Assembly (NCBI GenBank): GCA_030248195.1
Contig: JASAND010006839.1
Span: forward strand, 93,641-157,640
Reading direction: 5' to 3'
Origin: Trissonchulus latispiculum
Lineage: Eukaryota > Nematoda > Enoplea > Enoplida > Ironidae
Length of the DNA stretch: 64,000 nucleotides
Shown here: piece by piece, positions 12,951 through 24,900 of the stretch
Numbering within the stretch: the stretch's first letter is position 1
Layout of the letters: every line of letters begins with the position of its first letter
Translations under genes and position numbers: made by a program
The notes under the pieces: generated by a model
What the model saw: only the letters and a program-made list of their open reading frames with translations
Database searches by the model: none
What the model was told of the DNA's origin: nothing

Positions 12951-13856
12951 GAAGGACAAGTAGGAAAAATGCTCCTTGCAGTCGCATGTAAAATGCAATA
13001 TGAGCTATGAGGGTCAACATTTAAATGTGTCAAGGACAAGATTTAAAACGTCTAATATGAGCCAGCATCTAAATCGGTAAAGGACAAGATGTAACTGGCT
13101 AATATGAGCCGCTACGTTTCTCTTGGGCTCATATTGACGCGAGGATACTAAGTTGAGTTAACTCTTTTGCAGTTTTCAAATTCGCATATACGTATGCATA
13201 ATTGTCCTGACATACTTGTGCTCTTGATACAATAAGTAAAGTCAATCGTACGACACCGTGGATAAGAACACATCAAATTTTTACAGATCAGTTGTGTATT
13301 TTGTTGTATAAAATGCTATGTACAGTGAGCCGATAGCGAAGACTATACCGGTTTACAGGAGCTTTATACATTTGTTTCTAGTATTTCAGTGTTTCAAAAC
13401 TGGTATATGCCAAATATATACCACCTAATTCAACTTTAAAGGGGAGAACTTTAGCTGTATAAAGTGTTCAGATACCTTAAATTCGGTGTTTGAACTGGCA
13501 AAATTAGATTCAGGCAGGATATCTGTAACCAAACATTACATGAAGCTATTGATATTATTTATATACGCAAAACGGTGAGGATTTGTTCAAAGACTTGGGA
13601 ATAAAAGTAAAAAGTCTAGGCAAAATGGTATGATGTCGTGATGTTAACCCGTTGAAACCACGGCAGCGAGCGTCAATATGAGCCCAAGAGAAACGTAGCG
13701 GCTCATATTAGCCAGTTACATCTTGTCCTTTACCGATTTAGATGCTGGCTCATGTTAGACGTTTTAAATCTTGTCCTTGACACATTTAAATGTTGACCCT
13801 CATAGCTCATATTGCATTTTACATGCGACTGCAAGGAGCATTTTTCCTACTTGTGT
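12951..13856. mobile_element. Foldback element (ACAAGTAGGAAAAATGCTCC ends), copy 1
   Basis: Inverted arms of about 190 bp (12951-13142, 13669-13856) are nearly perfect. The ends are ACAAGTAGGAAAAATGCTCC and the inner arm carries GCTCATATTAGCC words. The roughly 530-bp AT-rich centre has no gene. Confidence 0.85.
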
Positions 13857-13996
13857 ACAATACAACCATCAAATAGGAGAAACCGGAAAAAAAACATCGC
13901 CGCCATAACCGGTCCGGGGCGCAACTTTTTAACGGTAAGTGATACGGGGCTGAAACTTCACAGACATACTAAACTCGATGTGCTCTACAATTTGCA
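13855..13996 (-). repeat. Right arm of a split palindrome
   Basis: The inverted partner of 4015-4154. Both arms meet the intervening 9.7 kb at GTAC. A GATA/ACATA microsatellite follows (14000-14050). Confidence 0.8.
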
Positions 13997-13999
13997 TAG

Positions 14000-14118
14000 A
14001 CATAGATAGATAGATAGATAGACATAGATAGACATAGAGGATAGACATAGACCCAACACACATATTATCCCCTTTTGTGCGGAGCATTTTTGTTACTTGT
14101 ATATATATATATACATAA

Positions 14119-14154
<36 letters not shown>

Positions 14155-14160
14155 ATATAT
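14000..14160. repeat. Microsatellites
   Basis: A GATA/GACATA run (14004-14050) and a TA then TG run (14099-14160). The sequence between them (14040-14098) matches 5252-5312 inverted. Confidence 0.8.
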
Positions 14161-14200
14161 ACGTCCTTGCTGGCTGCGTCACAGTTCGGAACATCAGCTT

Positions 14201-15746
14201 CAGTGGCGGATCCAGGGGGGGCCCGGGGGCCCGGGCCCCCCCCCCTTTGCGATTTGGGCCCCCTCCTTTGACATTCCGGGGCCCCCCCCCTAGAAAATTT
14301 TTTCAGCTGTTTATAATGCATATTTCGAGTGAAAATTAAGCATAATTTTAATAAATTCCACAAATTTTTAAAAAATTTCGCTCGCGGCGCACTTATACTT
14401 CATAGGTGTACCACCTGTTTGGGTTGGGGGGGGGAGTAAAAAGTCTAAATCTGGCTTGGGGGGTCTAAAAAATCGGAAATTTTCGAAAAAAACTGTACCC
14501 AAATTTTTTTCAGCTAAAAATAGCCCTTTTTGGACATAAAATCTGCTATTTTCAACATAAATCTACTCAAAAACTACTCGTATTGCGTTTTAGAGTTTAT
14601 TTTTTAGTGTTTTTATCTATTTCCAGCCAATTTTTTCGGAAAATGTTTGAAGAATTCCAAAAAATTTTGCAAAAATTTGGCATTTTTTCTCTTGTTTGAA
14701 CCCCATTTTAGGGGGGGAGGGCGGTCTGAGCTCGGCTTGGGGGGGAGTAGTCGAGGTCGGGTATGGGGGGTGGGGGTCTGGCCTTCTCGTGGGGGGAGGT
14801 CTCACAGGGGGCAAACTGTAGCCTGGTTCACCTATGTTATACTTCCGTGCTGCTTTATTATATATATACTTACTTAATTCTGCGACAGAACTTCTGTCTC
14901 TTAAAGTGTCTTCTATTTTGTTTCCTTTCCTATTTTGTAAGTATATAATTAATTGTATATACTCAACGCTTTCAGTTTATTTTATGACTACGTATATATA
15001 TACCGGCTTATATATACATATATTTACAAATTTTATTTTACTTTCATAACGTATATATATATACAATATATAAATGGGCAATGCAAGATTGATAATTGGC
15101 AGCTTCTGAAAGTGTTTTAGAATAAATCGTGGAAGTGAAAAATTCTGAAAAGCATTCAATTCCCGTTTTGGTTTTCCACTGATCGATTATACAACTCTAA
15201 CTCATCTCATCTTAACTATTCTTTTTAAACATTTGAATTGCTGAATTTTCCACGATTTCAAAAAATTCTTCAACTTCTGGGGGGCTGCGCCCCCCAGACC
15301 CCCCGTTTCGCACATTATCTTTGTTGCCCTTGTAGCTTGTCCTCTTTATTGCCACCATTCCTTGCATATACTTATACTATTTTACTGCAAGTTTTTCACT
15401 TCGTAAGTAATCTCCATTTTATTTGTTTAATCTTTTCAAAAGTTTGCATGACGGATTTTTTCCAATTTCAAAAAATTCTTCAACTTCTGGGGGGCGCCGC
15501 CCCCCAGATCCCCCGTGTGCTTCTTGTGTCTATAAATTCTCCATGCTTTGCTTCACTCACGGGATATAGTTGTTTTCCAATTGGCAAGTGAACTAACCTT
15601 TCCATACACTATATTTTCTTGTAAAAATATTTTGTTCCTGGAAAAAGCAAATTTCACCACCACCCCCACCCCCCGGAAAAATTTGGTTACCCTCCAGAAA
15701 AATTTTTCAGCGGGCCCCCCTTTTCAAAATCCTGGATCCGCCACTG
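14201..15746. mobile_element. Non-autonomous hAT element
   Basis: Perfect 16-bp ends CAGTGGCGGATCCAGG / CCTGGATCCGCCACTG and a perfect 8-bp duplication ATCAGCTT (14193-14200, 15747-15754). The length is 1546 bp, including the nested MITE 14401-14836. No transposase is present. It contains two direct copies of a 50-bp motif (15251-15306, 15465-15516: AAATTCTTCAACTTCTGGGG then a C/G hairpin). It ends 80 bp before the iPGM start codon. Confidence 0.93.
14401..14836 (-). mobile_element. hAT-type MITE (CATAGGTGTACCA family), copy 2
   Basis: A 436-bp inverted copy of 1892-2333, with 8-bp duplication TTATACTT (14393-14400, 14837-14844). It is nested inside the larger hAT at 14201-15746. Confidence 0.87.
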
Positions 15747-15826
15747 ATCAGCTTTAGTATTGTTGTTTCTGTAGAGTTCTCAGAGGCAGGCTGTTCTCGT
15801 CAATTTTTTCTCGACTGATTTCCACA
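15747..15826 (+). promoter_or_regulatory. iPGM 5' leader
   Basis: 80 bp between the hAT element and the start codon, with no clear TATA box. The original upstream sequence continues left of 14193 (TGCGTCACAGTTCGG), so the promoter may have been pushed 1.5 kb away. Confidence 0.45.
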
Positions 15827-15902
15827 ATGCGGAGTGCATCAGATGCTCACAAGGTTTGCCTCATCGTAATTGATGGATGGGGAATTTCCGCAGAGAAAGA
15901 AG
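15827..15902 (+). CDS. iPGM exon 1 (residues 1-25 plus one base)
   Basis: It begins at ATG 15827 and contains the first metal-binding strand ending DGWG. It ends GAA G, followed by GCAAGC, a GC donor with otherwise ideal context (AAG/GCAAGC). The phase-1 remainder joins GT at 35009 to give the Gly of the conserved GNAVLAA segment. Confidence 0.9.
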
Positions 15903-18900
15903 GCAAGCTGATTCTGATTGATAATTAATATACATAGCATGTACGTATTATGTAGGGGCGCGATAGCGCCCCTACATAATATGGGTATAAAGGCGTCTGC
16001 GCGGCCCCCTGGAGACCGTGTTGGCCTGGTGCCAGCTAATTAGAGGTCCGGCGGTGGTAAAAAGGTTACCATCGTAAACAACTCGAGTAGTACTACAAGT
16101 ACCACCATACTTTTGGTTCGAATTCGAAACTTCAAATTTTTGCACTAGGCGATAGTTACCGTGCGTTTGTTTTTTTTTCTCGGTGAATAACGCTTATTGG
16201 AATGAAAAGACCTATCTATTTGACAATAAACACGACTTTCTATTAAACTGGACTTCAGACAACAGACAACAGAAAAAAAGGGTAACAGAAATATATAGCA
16301 ATCTTCTGACAAAAATGCAAATTAGTTTCTTTGCGTAAACAGATAGGCAAGCAGGAACAAAGTTAGTTCGTATTCAAATTAGTCTTCACACGCCCCCTCT
16401 TCGAGACGAACGGCCCCCGGACGGACCACGGCGACCAGACTGACCCATATGAGGATCAAACCGACCATACTTGGAAATGATGGAACGCCAATCCACCTTT
16501 CCATTACCATTGGGGTACAAACGGCCAGAAAGCGTGACTTCCAGGGGACGGAGTTCAGGGAAAATAGAACACCACAACCGCCATGTTTCCCGGAACCCGG
16601 CATGGTTGAGATGAAGGCGGCGGCGATCGAGGACACGGCCGATGGGACCTCCGGAAGTAGATAAAGCACCTGAATAGTCGGCCGGATCACACACGTGGAC
16701 ACGAGGTGAATCCAAAGAAGACACCTTTGACTTGATGAGGGCGCAGAATTCAGGCACGTTCGGGATGCCAGGAACAGGGAAGGGTAAGCTGACCAGGACG
16801 GAGGGATAAGAGGGACTTTCCAGCAAGACATGGATGCAGGTTTCCAGAAACTCCCAGGAACGATGCCACATGGAAGGCTCCCGCTGGACCACGTTGATGC
16901 CACAATTGAATACGACGAAACGATAGGACTGGGGGCGATATCCATGATAAACGCAAGAAGCGACCAAATCATGGAATAAACCACCAGGGACTGGAAGGAC
17001 GTCGCCACCCTCTACCGCAGCAACTTGACGGCATTGACTGTCAGAGACAATCAACACGGTCTTCGAATAGGAAGGGCCTGAACCAACGGATGGGCAGATA
17101 ACCTGGCGACACAGTAAAGACTCAATATCCCAGCGGACCGAAAACCGGCCCGTGGAACACTGTTCAGCAACCTTCATGAGAAGCTCCCCGTAAAGGTTAA
17201 ACCCAGGGTATTCACCCGGCTGGCGACGTGCCAGTGCGTTAGAACGGAGACCAGCTGACCAAACGTAGTCATTAGAACCCGTAGGTACAGCAAGAAAGGT
17301 TCGCTGCCCCAAGGAAATCGGTTCCCAGATTTCATGAAGGAGTTGTTCGAAAACTGGATCATGAGTGGCAAAGTAGACGAGAATAGCATGGTACACATCG
17401 GGAGAATGGAAAACCCATTCTGCCGACAGCGTAAGGCCAAGTTGCAAAGCAACGGATTTACAATTATCCAGATTGGATAGAACACGCGGATCGGTTAGGA
17501 AGGCCTCACCCAACAGGAATTGTTGGTGCTGAAGAAAAGCTATATACCAGAAGGCCATATCCACACACTCTACATGACGATCTCGAAGTAGAATGCAGCG
17601 AGGATAGGATTTGGACAGAGGGTGATCCGGACCAATTGTGATCTGTCGAGCCTGAAACAAACAACAAACAAAAAAACGTTATGCTAAACTACAAAAACTG
17701 TGGTTCAGCACGTTTACGAGGGCGCAGATTATATTGATAGGTGGATCTAACGGGTGATGGTTGTTTGTCTGCACCGGTAGTAGGAAGAGAAAGAGCTGAA
17801 GTAGTCGAGAAGCAGTTGGAAGAAAAACTCCACCAACTAACGTTTTCATAGCAGGGCTTTAAGAGGTCATGGGAAACATATTGTTCCGCCATCCCATCAG
17901 CCAAAGATACTACTTTATAGTTTTGGCGAACGGGATCTTTGCCAACAACGCAAAAAGGACCTTTCCACTTATGAGTAAGTTTACCTTTGACTTTGGAAGC
18001 GACTACAGGTGAGTAGACAAACACCTTGGAACCTAGGGAATACTCTCTCTCACTAAGCTTAGCATCATGGTGCTTTCGTTGAGTTGCTTGAGCATTGCAA
18101 ACATTACGCTTGCCGGATTGGCGAGCAAAATAAGCATGAGCCATAGCATGAGAAGCATAATCATCAGGATCAAGAAAACGTTGTTGAGGACATTCCTGCC
18201 CCAAACGGAAAGGAAACGTAGGTTGGCGAGCGTATACTAATTCAAAAGGACTGAATTTAGTACTCTCTTGCGTAGCTGTGTTATAGGCAAACACAACATG
18301 AGGTAAATACTTATCCCAATTGCGATGACCAGTGTCCACGTACATTTAGTAGAAAACGTTCAAAGGCGGTTTTCAAAGCGGATTCCGGGTTTGCGCAATA
18401 AAACGTATTCTGAGCGTTTGGCAATTTTGGGATTAGAAAGTTTGGAATTGCGTAGGATCAAAGCAGATCTCAATCAGTGCTTTCGCATAGTGAAAAATCT
18501 CGACAACATAGATTTTTCTGACTATTTTGCCTACCGTCAGGATGTGGGATTAAGGGGACATAATTTAATGTTAGATTCTGTACACTGCCGAAGAAATGAG
18601 AAATTAAATTTTTTCAGTAGCAGAGTAGTTAAATTGTGGAATAACCTCCCCCTTGAAGTTGTCAAGGTTGATTCACTTGAGGCTTTTAAATCTAAACTGA
18701 AGGATATAGATTTGTCGATTTATACAAAGATCTTTTAGCATTTCTGTGGCTATTTATATACTGCACATGTTTATACTGTTTTCACGTAGTTTGTGGATGT
18801 AGATATTAGTCTGAACTAGGTTTTATCTGATTGTTTTATATTGTTGTATGTACGGATGCATGTAAGTAGCTGTGTATACAGTTCTTTGTATTCCTTTTCA

Positions 18901-21900
18901 GTAAATGTTTTACTGCGTGACCATAATCTTTACTGAATAAACCAATTGTTTGTTTGTTTGTTATTTTGAGCATTTGGGCTACCGTATGGTTGAAGCGCTC
19001 GACAAGCCCTTGAGATGCCGGGTGGTAGGCTGTCGACGGCTCTTGAGAACAACCTATAAGTTCCAGTACATGGCCCATTAACTTCGATAGAAAGGAAGTA
19101 CCTCTGTCATGACGAAGAACCTGAGGAGCGCCATGACGTAGCACTATATGCTCAACAAAAATCTTGGCAATTGTCAAAGATTTTTGATCAGGAAGAGCAA
19201 ATGCTTCGACGTACTTAGTAAAATCATCCACAAAAACCAAGATATAGTTATTACCAGTGTCAGTCAAGGGGAAACTAACTATGTCAACCACCAAGGAATA
19301 GAAAGGATAATGAACAGCGATGGGTTTCAGGTGACTTCTGGGACTGGCAGGAGGGTCCTTACCAGTTTGACAGAGATGGCAAGACCGGCAAAAGTCAAAC
19401 ACTTGCTGTCGCATTTTAGGCCAAAAGAACCTAGTCTTTATCTTATCATAAGTACGTTTAAAGCCCAAATGACCGGAGAAGGGACTCGAATGTAGCTCGT
19501 GGAGCAATCCCAAGACCTGGGTCTGCGGAATGGCAATCCGGGAGATTCCATCCCCGCAACGAACTAAGAGCCCATTTTCAAAATGAAACGAATCGGCGAC
19601 CGTTAGGATAGAAGTTTGAAGCTGAGGGTCAGCTGGTAAGGTGCCGTCTAAGAGAAACTTACAGATAGGTCCAAAGTAAGGGTCAACTTTTTGGTCTACA
19701 AGAAAAGAAGGGTCAGTAGAAGTGCGGACATGAGTGATCTTCGAAACGGCATCTACTTCGGTTGAGAGGTCGTCCACTAGGCTAACCTGAACAGCTCTAT
19801 CCACTCGAGTGCTTTCTTCTGCTAGTCGGGACATATATATAATCTGCATTAACGTGCTTAGTTCCGACTCGGTAGCGCACGTTTGCATGTTCAGCTTGGT
19901 TTTAACCCATTTGATTCAGAGCCATATATAATATAAATCAAGTATATTCTTATGCTTGGGGAGCTGACGTGATGATTGAATTATGCTCAGTGAAACGCCT
20001 TGTAATTTCCAGTATTTGTTTTATTATGTAAGTGGACTAAGACAAATAATATGAGTCAAAACGCCCCAATGACAGCCTTCTCAGAGGCGCTGCGCAGAGG
20101 CTGCGCAGATCCTGCGCAAATTTTGTGAGCAAAAGAAAGTCCGTGTCGAGTTTAGTATAATTGGAAAATTTCATCCCCCTAACACTTACCGTTAAAAAGT
20201 TGCACCCGCCGGCAGTTATATATGCCGGCGATGTTTTTTTTCCGGTGTCTCCGTTTTACCCTCGTATGTCACCATTTTGTAGCCTCTTTCACAGAATGTA
20301 GCGAAGTTCAGACACCTATTGCGGTATATCATCAATATATATAGGTTACTGACTTTCGATATATGTGGTCGCCGCCGCACCACAGTGCGCCGCAGCGCCA
20401 CAGTGGCGCCACAAAGTCGGCTCAAAACGTCGAAATGGCCAAAAGTATGCCTGGGATTAGCTTCTTTCCAGCTCTTTGTGCAAATTGCAATGCTGCAAAT
20501 TGCAATTGCAATTCCAGCTCTTCTATATATGTATATATCGATAGTGTTGTCATGTTAGCGAAAAATCCGGGCCGGGCCGTTCCTTGTCATCCGGGCCGGG
20601 CCCGGCCCGAAGCCCGAGCCCGAAACAGGCCCGAGGCCCGGCCCGGATTTCGGGCCCGAAACAGGCCCGGGGCCGGCCTGGATGTCGGGCCCGAAACGGG
20701 CCCGAATGGTCAAACTTAGTACAAATACTTTTGATGTAGTTTTTGCAGATAATAAACACAAATGATAGGAAATCAGTGTGAAAATAACATATGCAAAAAT
20801 AATACATCGGCTTTACAAGCAATGCCTCTCCATCTGAAATAAAACTATTGTTCATTCTTGTATGTAACCTCTTCTGTTTGTTTCTTCGATTTTTATAAAC
20901 GTCGCATGAATAAACGAATAGGTATAATAAACTAATGCGTCACTCACCACCCTCACATGTCATTGAAAGCATTTGAATGAAACCTATTTTGATAATTCGA
21001 GAACGGTGTCGAGCTCATGCAAAGTATATAAAAGTCCCAAAAGCAATGGTATATATATACTAGTTTTTATTCAATACTTGATATATTATACAAAGTCGGT
21101 ACTGAATGTATAAATATTTTTCAATTCGGTTGAAGTGGGAAGTTTATAGTTTCCAGGATTCTCAGCAAAATTTGGTGTTTTTCTGTTCACTTATAGCAAT
21201 TTTTCCTTTGGCCCGGAAACGGCCCGGGAAAAATTCGGGCCTGTTTCGGGCCGGGCCCGAAAAAAATCCGGGCCGGGCCCAGGCCGGGGCGGTCCGATCA
21301 AATCTTGATCCGGGCCGGGCTCGGACCAGGCCCGAGCCCGAAACAGGCCCGGATGACAACACTATATATGTATCGATAGCCCACAGTCAGGACATGTCAC
21401 ATGCACAATATGGGTTGCCTAGGGTTTTCCCTTAGTAAATAGCAGCCGAAATTCGAACTTCGGTCATGAACGTTTTTGAGGTCACTTTTGGGTACCCTCA
21501 CTTAACGGTCTGCCCTGAACGCATGGAGAGGGCCTAAGGGCTCAAACTCACAGGCTGTAATGTCGAGATGTGTGGCTATCAACATGCAAGAATTTGGGTC
21601 TCTGCGACTTTCCTGTGAGTCAGGGCGGGGTGATTTTTTTTGTTAAAATTTCGGGTGATTTTGTTAAGCTTGCTATACTGTACTTACAGAATCAAACTCA
21701 GAAACCAATCTGGTACTGTAGGGTATACTTCTAGACTTGCTCTTTCTAATGGGCTATACTAGGCAGCTGTAGCTGTTATGGTTGGGGAGTAGGCGACCAT
21801 GTTTTCCCCCCTCTTTTCCGGCATGTTTTCCCCCACCTGACTATAATTAAATTAGGGTTTTTTATTTCGCTGCCGATCTTTGGGTCAAATGGCCTCAACG

Positions 21901-24900
21901 ACTAAAATTTTTTAGGCCATCTTCCAAAGAACTTAGGCCATCTAATTTTCTATTTTTAGGTTTGTGCGCATTGTTCGCATTATTGTGAATGGTTTATATT
22001 ACGTAGTAAGTACAAACGGAGAACGTAACTAGCTGGAACAGTCCAGAAATTGTTATGAAGCACAAATTAGATATACGTATATACCAATATTTTCACTTAC
22101 AGATCAATGAAATGTGACTGAGTTTTTGTTGTAAAATGTAGGCCAGCTGGCCGCAACGGTCACAATTGTTTAGGCTATGTGCTCTACAATTTAGGCCATG
22201 GCCTTAGCTCCGTATGGCCTAAATTAAAACCTTAAATCAAATGTCAGTTTTAGCTTAAATTTAATCGTTTTAATTGTTTATATAAATCGCATGGACGAAG
22301 TTTATTGCTGTTTATTTAGTAATTAAATTAATTTAGTACGGAGTTTTTAAAAATATTGAAAAAATTTCATTTAAAATTAAAAAATCCAGATGAAGCTAGC
22401 CAAAAAAGAGAAATTTCGTTTATATATATACGTACGTAATCCAACTAGGACAAATTGTTTAATTCAACTTTCTTTGAAACGTGTGGAAAATACTTTTTGG
22501 CTTATGTTTAATGGATGAAAATTATATACGTATATATATATATATATTGCAACAATGCAGAAAACATTTATATACATTTTACTCAGAAAACTCCAATAAC
22601 AAAGTAATTATAATTATATTATACGTATATATATGCTAAGGTAACCCATGGGCAAAATTTAAAAGCCGATGTTCTCAACAAGTCCAGCTTTCTAGCTGAT
22701 GTTACTTATGTTCATAGCACGGTTTTTTGCGTACAATACTGCGTATTTACGCAGTCGAGCTTAAAAATACGCAGTCAAAAACAAAAATACGCACCAAAAT
22801 ACGCAGCCGAAATATTCGGCAGCAAGAATTTCCAGAGTGCTCTAAATTAATTTCTTGAGACAATTCAACGTAGTTTCCTGGTGAGGGGTCAATGCGTTTC
22901 GGCGCATTGATCTGGCGGCGAGCTTCCGCCACCAGGAGGGTCTTGCTTATGCGAATGCAAGGACGCCATATTGATATCGGGCAATATGGTATCCGGCCAA
23001 TGAAGAGAAACTGAGGCTGGGCCCTGACAGCGGCTCCTTACGCCTGTAGCCAGGGGTCTCAATGAGGTCTCTGGCTACTTACGGTGTAGGCCCCACTATG
23101 TACTGAAGCCCACCAGTACATAGTGTTATCCCGGTAAGACAGGCTTCGGTGATTGTGGTCCCTGATAATCACTGAACCTCTCTTACGTTCCCGATCCCCA
23201 ACTCTCCCCCTCACTCTGGGCTAAAATTATCTATATAATGGGAGGAGGGGAACCAAAGTTCCGTGCCAGAGTCACGAATCAATCAAAATATGGGAGGGTC
23301 CTGTGCCTGTCCCCAAACGCTATTGGGCTCTTATACCCATCGGACAAACGACCCCAGCTCCCGGGGGGATTTTCTTAGGCTTGTAGGAAAATTTTGAGCT
23401 TTCAGCTCGAATTGTGTGCTTTACTCGTGGGGGTGTAATTATGGCTCCACTCTGCAAAATTCAAAATTCTCCCGTCCCTCCTGTGCATATTCCAGATATA
23501 TAGGAGCAGATAGGGCATATCACTGCTGACGAAGATTACAGACCGGAAAAGAACCAGTGGAGAACTAGTTGATAGCCTGATACCACGCCTTTTCTATGGT
23601 AAAAGGCACCGGACAGACCTTGGGTTACCCATCATATTTGCTTACACTACCACAGGAAACAGGAAATAGGTAAAACCCGACCAGTCAGCAGGGACAGGAT
23701 GCCAGACCCTGCTGACAACAACATCACTTGCTTCAGGTATGCCAACCCGCTATCTGGTGACACCTTCGAGGATGAGTAAGGACGGTCGGAGGTCGACCAG
23801 GACAGGTCAGTACCGCCTCAGTGAGGTGACCGCACCGGTACACTTCACTAGGTGCCAATGTTTAGCCTTCTGTGCTGACTTCAATGGTTTGTCCAGCTTG
23901 CCGGCACATAAAAGTGTGGGGGTGACTCTCTGGTATAAAGCTTCCTACATCCAATGTGGATAACCCCGACGCAGTCGGAGTTATTCACCTTGGTTGTCTC
24001 TATGGAGAGGCCTCGCGACAGCTCACCAGCTAGCGGGCGGGAAGTGAATTCTACCTACCTACCTACCTGCATGTTCAGCTTGTAACATTGTATACCAGCG
24101 AGCTAAGCGGCCAGTACAATTTTTGCCTTTCAAAATGTATATCAAAGGTTTGTGATCAGTTACCAACTGAAAAGGCATCCCATGAATATATGGTCGAAAT
24201 ACTTGCAAAGCATAGATAAGAGCTAGAGCTTCACGCTCAGTCGTGCTATAGTTGCGTTCACTGCGAGTTAACGTACGGCTGGCAAAAGCTATTGGATGTT
24301 CCTGATGATCGCTTTGAATTTGTGAAAGAACAGCTCCAAGTCCAGTACCACTAGCATCAGTTTGCACAATAAACTCTTTCTGGAAATCAGGAAAAACCAG
24401 TATCGGAGCCGAAGTCAATTTTTGCTTCAAGGATTCAAACGCGATCGAACACTCATGCGTCCACCGGAAACGGTTCTCTTTTCGTAACATAGAATTAAGT
24501 GGACCCGCCAAGGTAGAGTAGTTCTTAATAAAACGGCGATAGTATCCACAAAGCCCCAAAAACTGGCGCAATTGGCGAACATTACTTGGAGCCTTAGCAT
24601 CACGAATAGAGCGAACCCGCTCAGGATTTGGTTTTAAACCATCAGGAGTAACGACATGACCTAAATACTCAACAGAATCCTTAGCGAATTCACACTTGGA
24701 CAGTTTCAATTTCAAATCATGTCGTCTCAAACGGTCAAACACCTGTTGCAGATCTCTTAAATGGTCGTCAAATGTGCGAGACATAATCAAGATGTCGTCT
24801 AGATAAACGAGACAGTTATGGCCTTGTAATCCGGAAAGAACACAGGCCATCAATCGTTGAAATGTAGCCGGAGCATTTGTCAATCCGAATGGCATCACGG

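Larger units (their letters stand above)
19899..24067 (+). mobile_element. LINE-like insertion of 4.2 kb with CTAC tail, in the LTR element's pol
   Basis: It is flanked by a perfect 15-bp duplication TGCATGTTCAGCTTG (19884-19898, 24068-24082). The right end is (CTAC)n (24051-24067), as expected of a target-primed retrotransposon 3' tail, so it reads on the + strand. No RT is present; the longest ORF is 74 codons and unrecognised. Bases 22700-24067 look like a coherent noncoding 3' region with hairpins. Bases 20040-20430 match other dispersed repeats in this window. A hAT-like MITE (20542-21364) and another repeat (21854-22233) lie inside. Probably a 5'-deleted or non-autonomous element. Confidence 0.75.

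Noticed and set aside
16379..17008. 209-codon overlapping ORF
   Set aside because: It is a shadow of the NADAR-SGNH ORF in another frame, with no recognisable motif.
16386..17660. Envelope protein in the 3' ORF of the LTR element
   Set aside because: It has no signal peptide, membrane segment or cleavage site, and the NADAR- and SGNH-like motifs explain it better.
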